From Steinernema hermaphroditum (taxonomy: Eukaryota > Nematoda > Chromadorea > Rhabditida > Steinernematidae), in the NCBI GenBank assembly GCA_030435675.1, contig CM059625.1, positions 1,488,001 to 1,552,000 of the forward strand: a DNA stretch of 64,000 nt, read 5' to 3'. Position 1 is the first letter of the stretch; the number at the start of each line of letters is the position of its first letter. The notes below the pieces were generated by a model. The model did not search any database. It was not told the DNA's origin and saw only the letters and a program-made list of their open reading frames with translations. Below are positions 12,677 through 23,435 of the stretch, piece by piece. Made by a program: the position numbers and the translations under genes.

Positions 12677-15600
12677 TCTGAAAAAAAAACGAAATAGCCG
12701 ATTCCGCGTAGAAGATGCGCTACGCAGCATAAATAAGCGACATTAAGCGATCAACAATGAAAAGAGTAAAGGGTCGGTGTTGCCACCCCTGCTCCTCTCT
12801 TCCCTTAAAAGTTGGTGATAACAAATGGGGGCGGCGGAAGGATGAGCGCAAACAACGACTCATCTGGAAGTGATCAACGCTAACATGAGTCATCCAAAAT
12901 AGGTACCGCATGGCCCTAAAATTTGGCGGCCGCCAGTGACCCTTCAAATTCGACGTCTACCGAAATGGCAGTGAACACCTACAAAATGTTTTGAACCAAC
13001 TGCCATTTTAGCGGCAGCGCATCAGGTAAAAGGAGCAAGGAGTAACCCTGAGCCTTTGTAAGGTTCACATCCAGGAAGCGAATGTCGCGATTATTTTTTT
13101 AGCACATCAGTGATAAAAAGAAAGAAATGGTCAACTTCAAACTTTTCCAAAACCACAATTAAATGCTTATTAAGACGTTAATGACCAGTTCAAACAAATA
13201 AATACGTAGCCAAATAGAACGGCAGTTGACATGAATGGCTTCAAGGTATTAGACTGCGAAGGGTTCTTGAACCAAGAGTGGTAATATACAATCCAAACAA
13301 TGCAGTGTACGTAGGAATATGGTCACTACAGAGCGGCAAGCATCATAAACTCATTTTCCGCTTCCACTGTTTCGCAAGAAACAACATAGGCAATGCGCGG
13401 CATATCAAACATATGCGCGAACACAGAACCGGGCGCCTAAACCACGACTGTCCGTTCTGACTCATGAAAGACAAACAAATGAGGGGACGCTCTTCTTGGA
13501 AGGGGCAGCGATGCGGGACGACACCGTTTATATCATAATCGATATGAAGGTTGATAAGGTAGTAAGGTGTTCAAAGGAAACCGCTCAAGAATATATTTTT
13601 AATGGAAAAGGTACATGAATAAAAAGGCTTCAATATATTTAGAAGTTCTAGACAGACCCACCGCCAGGCGCCTCTCTGATTTGGAAAGACAAACAAGACG
13701 CTTTAAGCGGGAAGACGCCGCTGACGGCATCCGTACAGTCGGAGATCGTAGTCGCTCGTAGGAAATTGCGCTGCTTTTTGAAGGTGAATCACCGGGCCGC
13801 AGTTGAAAGCTGCCGTCGAAGTGTGTCAGCGCCCCACATTCCGATCGCATAATACGCCCCCGAAAATGGTCAGGCAAAACATTTGCATACAATTGGTCAA
13901 ACCGGGCCAAATAAAGCCCGTGATGACTCACGCTTTACGTTCTCTTCAATTGGCGGTATAGCTGATAGCGTCACACATGTCAAAATTATACTTCAAAACA
14001 CAAAATTATAAAAACATAAAAACTAATGAGGAAGCAACCACTCGAACAGAAAGGCTTTATCTAATTGCGTCAACCCAAGGCAAACTTATAGTATTTAGAA
14101 GCTTCAATGACTTCCAACAAGGGAGCACTTAAAGGTTCCCCAGCCGATTCGACCGAAATTTGGCACTAATACTCTCAATTGTGATCACTAATGCTTACCT
14201 AAGTGTATTATTCCTGTAAAATATTAACAGCACATGGGTACTCCAGACATGCTAAAAAAGGACGTTATCGGTTCTCACCGAGGACATACACGTTTCTAAC
14301 CGGCGATTCCCAAATAACACAGTATGGTGATATAACTCACGGTTTATGCTCTTTTCAATGTGTTCAGACCTGCATTCTAGAGGAACGGTCTGACAGGCTA
14401 CCAGACAGGTTGCTTTGGTAATCGCCGGTGAGAAGATATGACCTCGATGATCTAACTGCTTTATTACGTGCTTTATTAATGTTAAGAATAAAAGCCGGGA
14501 ATCTTCCCCATGTAACCAAGCTGCTAAAGAGCAACCTTTCTGCACAATGGGTACTGTTGGGTTATTTATTCGCTGAGTTATCCTCTCACATACTAACTCT
14601 TATGTATGTGACCTGTGTGTCGAACACATTTATTATTGGACGGTTGATATATTGAGCACTTAGATGGCTTCACATACACATTCCGATCATCTTAGTTTGA
14701 CCGTCCCTATAGGCACACGATGTCCAGCAGTCGACCTGCAGATGGCCGCATAATAAATCAACGAAATGGACACCAATTTTACACCTCATCAGTTCACTCT
14801 CAATTGTGATCCAATTTAAGTGAATTGCATGTAAAGGATATATGCTGTTGCCAATATGATTGCATGGATTTCACTAATAGATTGTCCATCGGCAATTTTT
14901 GTTTACGTAACATTTTCTATAGCTGTATTACTGCAGTAGTATTCGTATTGCTTCTTTTCTCTATGATGGCGGCGTTCCATTCAAATATTTTTATTTCAGG
15001 ACCGCCCACAATGCGGCAATGCAATATCGGTCATCTCACGTATGTTCTTGGACCGACATTCCCAGATTGCACATGGAAGAACAATATGTCTGGTAGGCGA
15101 CCAGAATTAGAGCGCCGCGAACCTGAAGCTGTCATGTCTTTAACTTCTTCTTGTGGGTTTAGGTATGAGCTGCATCTCGTTCCAAAACCAACATCTTTAT
15201 AGTACCTGTCGCTGTACATAAAACAAAAACGTGCAACAATGATAATGCCAGATGCCAAACGGGTTTACGTGGTTGAAGTCAGCAAGACGATAACGTTGAG
15301 GACTGTGAATAAGCCACAGCAGGTCTACCTCCAAGATGATTCAAGAAACGCGCAAATAACTCTTTTCCAAAAGCGGCCGCGATCTTCCGTTAGATCCACA
15401 TGATCCACATAGGTAGACCTACTTTTGCTAAAGTGTTACGAAGAAGATACATCACTCCTCCTGCATCTTAAGATTTTATTCAGTACAACTTTCGGAAAAA
15501 ACGACTTTCCCAAATGCACAAAAATCCGCAACATAAGGCTGCAGGAAAATACCTATTTTCTCTTTTCCAGCTTCTTTGCACGAACCTATATAAGTCCAGC

Positions 15601-16253
15601 TCATAAAAAGAGCACTGTACAATGTCCACTCTTATACATATCTAATACCCACAAAGGTTACAGAACAGCTGACATTTAAATGGCGGCAAAGCATTTGATT
15701 TTTCAGTTATGCAGAAGTGTGAAATCAGCGCGTCAGATCAGCATTGTTGGTGATACAATAGATCGCCGTCATTCGATACGGAACGAAACGTTCCTCGTCG
15801 ATTCACCAAACACAGCGACAACCCCAACTTGGACGACTCAATCAGCAGCGGTGCGGCGTGTACTCTCGAGTCAAAGCGGCGACAACGGCGCAATTGACGC
15901 TAGCGCGGCACTACCGCATCGCCCGAACGCTCTGAACAAAGACGACGGGGCTCTCCCTCTGTGCTCAGCGAGCCGACCACGAGATCGATCGCCGTCCGAC
16001 ATCTCCTTCGGGTTCGTTCATCGCACTTCAACGGACTGCCGGTGCCTCCAGCTGGGTGATCGTCTTCACCCCCGCCGACGAGAACTAACTAACTCCGAAC
16101 TGAACTGTGCGCGACTCCCGGTTACGCGTGTAAAAACAAACAACTCTTGAAGAAGCGCACTGGAGCTGAGAGCTGAATGAAGTAGCACGACGCTGTGTCG
16201 ATCACCGTTACCTTCTATTTTCATCGTGCCAGTTACTTTATTTGTTTCTACCG
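12677..16253. other. Long intergenic region, no gene recognised
   Basis: Between the divergent NIDO-type and J-protein genes. Open frames at 13.6-13.9 kb (-) and 15.7-16.15 kb (+) lack splice context or recognisable domains. The GC-rich block at about 15.75-16.1 kb directly upstream of the J-protein gene may be promoter DNA. Confidence 0.45.
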
Positions 16254-19200
16254 ATGAGAGTACGTCCGCTAATTTTCGGGCTATGCTTGGTGGTGCTTAT
16301 TGCCGCAAGTTCGGTAGATAATCCGTACACGGTGCTTGGATTGAGCCGTTCGGCATCGACAAGGGAAATCAAGCGAGCTTACAAAAGCCTAGCAAGGGAA
16401 TGGTGAGTCTGTTATGTCTGTTTTTTTTTATATTTATCAAATTCCTAGTAGAAACTCTTGTTATAAATACGGGAAAAACGACTTAGCTGGTTTACGTATC
16501 AATTAGTAAGCTCTCAATGTGTTTCAGTCAAATCCGAAGATGGAGTATTCACTAATTTAAGGTATTGTGAAAAACAACTGTGATCAGAGTGATAAAATCT
16601 AGCTCATAACAAGAAAAATAGAAAACTGAAGGCAACAACTGACCGATTGCTTGTTATTTTCAGGCATCCGGACAAAAACAGCAGCCCTGAAGCAAAAGAA
16701 AAGTTCATAGCCGTGTCGAACGCCTACGAACTGCTTTCCGATCCAGTTAGAAAAGAGCGTTATGATAGGTTTGGAACTGTCGATGAGGATAAGAGACGGC
16801 ACAATTATCACCACTACCAGGAATTTGTAAGTTCTTTTGTTATATACTCGAAAATCGTGAGGTTCATGGCCACAGGGACCTTTGCTTGTAGCTCCACAAG
16901 GTCATGTAGCCAATCACTTGAGCGGAGTTCATTCATTTTATGTGTCACATATTAATGATATTTCAGTTCCAAGGCTTTGGTGGTTTTGGCGGTTTCGAGT
17001 CGGAGAACTCCTACTTCCGGAAGGATCGACTCACGTACACCACTTATATGAATTCCGTCTTTGAGAAGACCTACACGCAGCCTTTTATTATTCTCGTCTA
17101 CTCCAGCTTCAGTCCGCTGGCGTTTAGACAAGAGAATGTATGGAAAGCTGCCGTAGAGGATCTCCGGCCACTAGGTGGGTCCTTGATGTTTCCGCCCATA
17201 CGGCTACTATATATAATCGCTTTTGTGAATGTGTTCCCCTGAATACCAGTGAACAAGACTTATTTTCCAGGCTATGGAATTGGAACTGTTAACGCCGTTT
17301 ACGAAGGAAACCTCTTAGACGCACTTCGATGCCACACCAATTTTGCGCTGTTGGTCGTTGTCGAAGGCCGCGTGCTTCATTATCGCGGGAATCTAATGAA
17401 CATGAAACCGCAGCACATTCGTCTGTTCGCCAGAGACGCCATTCCCAAAACGTTCTTATCCACGCTGACCAGCAATGATGGGCTCATCCGATTCGTCGAT
17501 CAGTGGAAGTCCACGAACAAGGTGTCCGTTCTCATGATGGGTCCAAATGTCCAGCCTCGTGTCCGCTATCTCCTGGCTGCCATGAAGTACTCACACTTTG
17601 CGCGCTTCGCTTACGTACAATCAAGTGATGCATCTTCAATGGAGATGAAGCAGGCGTTGGGCGTCAAATGCACTCACTGCGACAACTTGTTCGTATTCAA
17701 TGACTATCCCGAGGTAAGGTAGTTCTAACCAGCGAAAATTTTGGGTTCATCGGCCTAACTCTGATGCAAATGCGCTAATGATAACGAGTGTGTTCAGGCT
17801 GGACCGGTTGATCGCATCTCGAAAGCCTCCGGCACTGATCTCTTCAGCGTTGAAGAAGTCAAGAACTTCATCGAAAAGAATCTCTTTTTATCTTTCCCGC
17901 GAGTCTCATCTACGCCATACTTCGATCATCTTTGTCCCACGTCTGGTCGGAGCGCAAAGAAGCTGTGCGTCATTTTGCCAGTTGGAGGTTCCTCCGAAGA
18001 CCAATTCTACATCAGTGCCATGAGGAAGTACGTGAAGAAAGAAGGATCTCGACTTGCTGATGAACGAATTCGATTCATGTACCTCGACAAGGAACTGCAG
18101 GACAAGTTCCTGGAGCCTGTAATGAAGAACGCCCCTCAACAGCAGAAGGCTGATCATAAGGATCTACTGGTGATCTGGAGAGTAGATCACACAGTGATGA
18201 AGTTTGTTTGGCTTGAAGCTGTGGTGAATAGCGATGAGAACAAGTTTTACACCGTGGTACAAGAGTTAAACAAAGCGATAGAGAACGTGCTTCAAGGAAA
18301 TATCATGATGAATCACCATGCGTCGATATACAAGCTGGTAAGTGCTTTTACCATGTCTCAAAGCTAAGAAAACCAACAGGAATATTGTGGTTAGTATACA
18401 TAGGTCAGTCCCAAAATAAGTTATTAAAAGAATCACGGTGTATGCAAAGCGAAAGAACTCACGAACAAAAGACGAAATTGATTAATTCATTGTTTGCAGA
18501 CCGACGAATACGCTCCTTCCTTCTTCACTCGAATGTCGCACCGGGCTGTTCGCATCATGGAGACCATTCTTTTCAATATGCACAAAACCGAAGTGCTCAC
18601 CGCTTTGAGCATTATCGGCACAATGATCGCCATCTTCGTGTTCCCGTATCTTGGACATCTGCTCACGAGACCGCCATCGAAACCACGAAAAAGCAATGCT
18701 GGTGCTGATGGCAGTGAATGGCACCCTGAGGATCCCGTGAACGAGAAACCACAGCAAACTAAGAATGATCTGTAAGAAGGCAAGCTTGATTTTACTGGAA
18801 ACGAACATTACAGGAAACTGAAAGCAATGAACAAGCTGATCCGAGAGCTTAGGGCGGAAACGTACTATGGACTGGTCAGACTACTGAAGCCCGGATGCAG
18901 AACGTTTGTGGTTCTTGTGGACAGCGAGACGAAGGATATTCTGCTTCCTGCATTTGCGAATCACATGTGGGCATTGAGAAAGTAAGTGATATACAAACGT
19001 TCAGAACCATGACGCCTTTTCCAGCAACAAAACCTTCTCCTTCGCTTACTTAATGGTGGATAAGAATCTGCCCTGGTTCCGCAAACTACTGGAGAATATT
19101 CTTCCTGCAGATAGCACAGACGCCAACGCCGAGAGTGATCTTTCTCAACAAATGTACAAGCGATTGCAGGTCTGTATGATTTTTATAATGCCTTACTTTG

Positions 19201-19646
19201 CCAGTCGCTATACATTTCTATGGAACGAGGCTTGAAACTTAACAGCGAAAGAAAGGTTATATAGGGTCCCTCAAATCGGCTTTTCAGAACATCAACCCGA
19301 AGCAAACACTAGGCACTGTACTAGTCATTTGCGGCTGGAAGCTCTACTTCTGCATCTATCATCCAATGCACAACGCAAGTGCCCGTCAAACGGCCACGAA
19401 CTACGGTTTCGACGATGAGGAATTCGATAGTGATGCGTCGTCGGACGACTCTTCCGATGTCGAAAACGTAATTCTATGTTACCTGTGCTGTTGCTAATTT
19501 CCTCTCTATAGGTGAAGAAAGCAATTAAAGCGCGTAAATTGCAGCTTCGCGATGTTCTGAACGGATTCCCGAACTGGCTGGAACGTCTTCTCGAGGGACA
19601 GATCCGCCGATATCATCTGCCCGAGTGGCCTGATAACCTTAAATGA
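16254..19646 (+). CDS. dnj-8: DNAJC16-type J protein with thioredoxin-like domain and membrane segment
   Basis: Ten exons that chain in frame to 800 aa: 16254-16402, 16664-16826, 16967-17174, 17271-17713, 17798-18337, 18500-18771, 18814-18981, 19025-19169, 19288-19467, 19512-19646. An N-terminal signal peptide is followed by a J domain (residues about 23-90) with the Hsp70-stimulating HPD motif split from its Trp by intron 1 (HPD at 16665-16673). A thioredoxin-like domain follows. It aligns with DNAJC16 at VWKAAVEDL and YGIGTVNAVY, but the usual CxxC is replaced (SSFSPLAF). A membrane helix is at about 18.6 kb (ALSIIGTMIAIFVFPYLGHL), then a charged cytosolic tail with an acidic Asp/Ser stretch. 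Length and order match DNAJC16, an endomembrane co-chaperone. The symbol follows my recollection of the C. elegans orthologue and should be confirmed. Confidence 0.93.
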
Positions 19647-19858
19647 AGCGCAATCTCAACACTACTGGTATCTCGTCTTTCAATCACGATCCTTTTTTTC
19701 CATGCCCACCACTAATTTTTTGTAACCTCACTCGATGTTTCCATGCCTTATTTAACTTGTTAGGTCTAACACGAATTTCTAGTCAATGTCACTTGAAAAC
19801 GGCTGCTAAATCCCAAAAATTCTATGTTTGAGCATAATGTGTTTGTTGCGTGTTTCTT

Positions 19859-19864
19859 AATAAA
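19859..19864 (+). promoter_or_regulatory. Poly(A) signal AATAAA
   Basis: AATAAA 213 nt after the J-protein stop codon and 280 nt before the next start codon. Confidence 0.55.
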
Positions 19865-20143
19865 GTGCCAATGTGGTCGATAAACATTTCTACCGTTCAT
19901 CTCGAATACTCCGTTTGTGTACACGGTCACCCCGAAACGGCCTATTCTCAAATGATGGTGCTCCGATTAATGTGGGTCCGTCCGTAGACGCCAAGCACTT
20001 CGGCTTATCGCCCACTGGCACGAACAACACGCCGCCGACACACGAGCGACGACAACATCAGCAACGGAAACGTGTTTCCATGACGATCGAGTGCGCATAG
20101 CGCGAAATTTGCGAGGAAGACGAAAAAGAGTCGCGCGCCAACG

Positions 20144-23100
20144 ATGGCCCCGCGCCAGGTGAAAGCCGTGAAAAAGGTGCTCAGCGCCGGGCGGGGCCCT
20201 CTGCCCGAGTACCGCGATGGAACGAAGGCGTTTTTTAACTACGAAGTTCTCTTGCCGTTGAACGATGTGAAGAAGCAGGGATTCTCTGATTGCAAGTAAG
20301 TCGGTCATCGTTAACAATGATCTTTATGGAAGTGAGACGATGGCAAACTCCTATCATTAGCATGTATGAAGACCTCATTGATCAACTCATCTCTAGATTT
20401 CTGTCATAAACTATTAGCGATCGGCAAAGCCTGTGAGCTTTATGCCGGACGGCGTGGAAAGAATTTGCGATGTCGATGTTTGGAAATTAAACTACTATTA
20501 AACTAAATATTTGGAAATTAAACTACTATTCTCAGTTAATATAGTACCAGATCCAAAAAGTTTTCAATTATTTGCTTTCTGGAATCTTTATGGAAGTCAG
20601 GAGATGACGAGCTCCTAGTACTAGCATGCACAAAGACCTCATTGGTGAATTTATCTCTAGATTTCTGTCATTTCTGATTTCTATCGTTTCTGCTTGACGC
20701 TATGATAACCCCATTGTAGAGATGACTATAAGTCCATCGACGACACTCGCAAGCCGTACCCTGACGGATATGGGAAACCATTGGAACTTGTGTTTGGAAA
20801 GAAGTTCCAGCTACCAATATTTGAGACGTGTCTATCTTCAATGCACATTGGCGAGGTAAACCAAAACCATAAACGCAAACTGGAATGGCGTTTAGGTATG
20901 CCAGTTCGATATCGACGAACGGCACCTTCACACATACCCTATGATATCCAAGAAGCTCCGTGACATTTCGCGAGCTGCAGTGGACCCGAAACACAAGCCA
21001 CACCATGAGGGACATCACTGCGCGGCTATGGGACCAGTCAAGTCAGTAAAATGCACCAATAGACGGCAAACACGTTCATAATCCTGCTAGAAGTACGCGA
21101 AAAACGTACTCCGAGCACAGAGCCAAATGTAGAGCTAAAAGATCAACTTTTCGGCGAAGCAGAAATTAAAAACCTTTGCTCGTTCTAACTCAATTTTACA
21201 ACGCACCCAACTAAAATTTGTATGACACGGCTTTGACATAATCAGTTGCGCCATATAAAGTAAACTCCGTCTATGATGGGTGCCTTGAAAGGTGATAATA
21301 TGCGAAATAACCCATCAGATCAAACTCTACTACTGTTTCAGGCTGGGCTATGAAGAGTTAGACGAGCTCAATGAGAACCCGAAACCGCTGCGTATCATCT
21401 TCCATATGCTTGACGTTGTGCAGCCAGAAAACTATGAGGCTGAAAGCTGGCAATTGAACGTTGAAGAGAAGATGGCCAGCCTAGATACGCTGCGGTTACA
21501 GGGAAATGACCTTTTCAAAGCGGTATTAAAACGAAAATCAGTAAAAAATTGACAATATCCCCCAATTTCAGGGCAAATTCGAAGAGGCTACAATAAAATA
21601 TCGAGAGGCACTGGGAAGAGTGGACACGTTGCTACTGAGGGAGAAGCCCGGTGATCCTGAGTGGGTCGAGTTAGATAGAAAGGTAAGCAAATTAAACAAT
21701 GAATAAGTCGTTTCACTTCCAAAACCTAGTAGCGCAAAGAGGAAACTTACAAGAATGCAGTAGATGTGGCCCACGGCTCTTGTAGATTAATGCCAGTAGA
21801 TTGCAGTAGATATCAGCGCTGAGTGGGCATCCTTCGGATATTGGAATTGGTACTTTAGCACAGTTCAAGTAGATCAAACTAAAAACGGAATGTAAACTAA
21901 GATTAAGTCATCTTCGGGATCTGCTAATCCTTACTTCCTACATATTTTCTTTCAACGTGGGCTTTGTTTGCCGGAGCGCTAGCTTGCCCAGGTTTAACGA
22001 ACAACTTTTATATTGTCTCATTGGTAGTATGCTTTTGCTTCACGGGCGACAATATTTTCTTATTTGTGTACATTTCGGCACAGTTTACACACAGCATACC
22101 CTATAAACCAACTCACTGTAGCTGAAGCGAAGGATAGACACCATAAGGTGCTATCAACGTTGATGAACGGAGCGCCGCTAAACGTCTCATTGTTGTCGCC
22201 GGCCGATGGGCCGAAATGTCGAGATCCTTCTGTGACAAATACAAAGTGTCGTTGTATACTCGCGCGACCATGAGTCAGCGATGCTTCGAATCGCGGTGAA
22301 GATAGGCCATCGCGCATACAAGCGGCCCACCGTTGCCGACGGTGATGCGAAACAGACACAATGTGCACTTTTGGCTTCGGCGGCGCATTTCACTTACATT
22401 CGGGTAGGCAATAGCAAAAGATAGATTTGACTTCCTGATAGAACCAACAACGAGGTGTACAGTCGCTATTGTATGGTCACTATTTACAGCGAATCACAAA
22501 AGAGTTTATCGCACATAATCGGCTAGCATCAATATCACTGTTCACTTTTCAGAACATTTCGCTCTACCTGAATCTCTCGCAATGCTACTTAAACATGTCC
22601 CAGTATTACGACGCTGTGCGCACGGCGTCCGAAGTACTAAAGCGAGAGGAGACGAACGAGAAAGCCCTTTTCCGCCGCGCCAAAGGACGCATCGGAACAT
22701 GGGAGCTCGATCAGGTAGGCGACGTATGCAGAACGAAATAAGTGCTTTACAAAAATAAACGTATTGAAAGTCGACCGCAAGAGATCGTGCAAGTTTGCGA
22801 CAGTCCTCGGTCCGACGAGGACGATACGAAACAATTTAGAGGAAGCTCATCCTCACTAGCTTCGACCGTGGCTCGATGCAATCCCCGTTCATTGTTTTTT
22901 GGAAAAGGTGCTTACCCGCTCTATCTAGTACTGTCTAAAGAGAAGACCTTCTGTGTGCTTAGTAAGGGCTTGACTTTGTGGGGGTTTACCAAACACATCT
23001 AGTTTCTATTCTCATTGCTCTCCAACTTAATTTGTTATTTAGGCCGAAGAAGATCTTAACAAGCTGCTCGAACTCTACCCTAGTGCAAAACGTCTCGTCG

Positions 23101-23198
23101 ATGCGGAGCGCGCCATTCTTGCTGAGAGACGTAAACAAGATGAAGCCAAATCAAAATCTGTCTTCAAGGAAATGATGAAAGGTCTTTCCATCCACTGA
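20144..23198 (+). CDS. AIP-type co-chaperone (FKBP-like domain plus TPR)
   Basis: Seven exons chain in frame to 350 aa: 20144-20295, 20720-20855, 20896-21041, 21342-21532, 21572-21682, 22553-22713, 23043-23198. Vertebrate AIP has 330 aa. The N-terminal half is an FKBP-like domain ([18 protein letters not shown], then LSSMHIGE) of the kind that lacks prolyl-isomerase activity in AIP. The C-terminal half is a three-repeat TPR domain ([50 protein letters not shown]) that in this family binds the C-terminal EEVD of Hsp90/Hsp70. Intron 1 holds a duplicated block, and intron 5 (21683-22552) is unusually long. A poly(A) signal follows at 23312. It lies downstream of a J-protein gene and upstream of an EF-hand gene on the same strand. 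Confidence 0.93.
20318..20671 (+). repeat. Intronic direct repeat (about 90 nt units)
   Basis: Two similar blocks, 20318-20406 and 20581-20671, both run from ATCTTTATGGAAGT to ATCTCTAGATTTCTGTCAT. Between them a shorter direct repeat, TTTGGAAATTAAACTACTAT, occurs twice near 20483 and 20509. All lie within intron 1 of the AIP-like gene. Confidence 0.8.
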
Positions 23199-23311
23199 AC
23201 AACCCTAATAACTCTTCCAACCATACACACACTTCCGGCATCCTAGTAATCTCAACTTATTCCCTAACCGATTCGCTTTGTTTTCTGTCACCAGTCGCGA
23301 TTCCCATATTT

Positions 23312-23317
23312 AATAAA
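23312..23317 (+). promoter_or_regulatory. Poly(A) signal AATAAA
   Basis: AATAAA 114 nt after the AIP-like stop and about 118 nt before the trans-splice-type acceptor of the EF-hand gene. Confidence 0.65.
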
Positions 23318-23424
23318 ATTATGATATTCGAACGTCTATGCCTACAAATGCGAACCGTATCGATCGGTTTTTGTATAGAACCACGCATGTGTGTTTATAG
23401 ATGTTCGACGTGGTCATGGTCGCC

Positions 23425-23435
23425 TTTTAGATGCG
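23425..23435 (+). promoter_or_regulatory. Trans-splice-type acceptor before EF-hand gene
   Basis: TTTTAG ending at 23430 lies 5 nt before the start codon, with no coding sequence upstream to splice from. This is the arrangement of a spliced-leader acceptor. The distance to the upstream poly(A) signal suits an SL2-type operon junction. Confidence 0.5.

Noticed and set aside
13599..13931. 110-residue minus-strand frame
   Set aside because: Not linked to splice sites and not recognised; could be a repeat fragment, but no second copy is visible.
15680..16150. 156-residue plus-strand frame
   Set aside because: Arg/Ser/Thr-rich composition from a GC-rich promoter block, no domain, and it ends just before the J-protein start.
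22060..22368. 102-residue minus-strand frame inside an AIP intron
   Set aside because: No splice sites, poly(A) signal or recognisable pattern; overlapped by frames on both strands.
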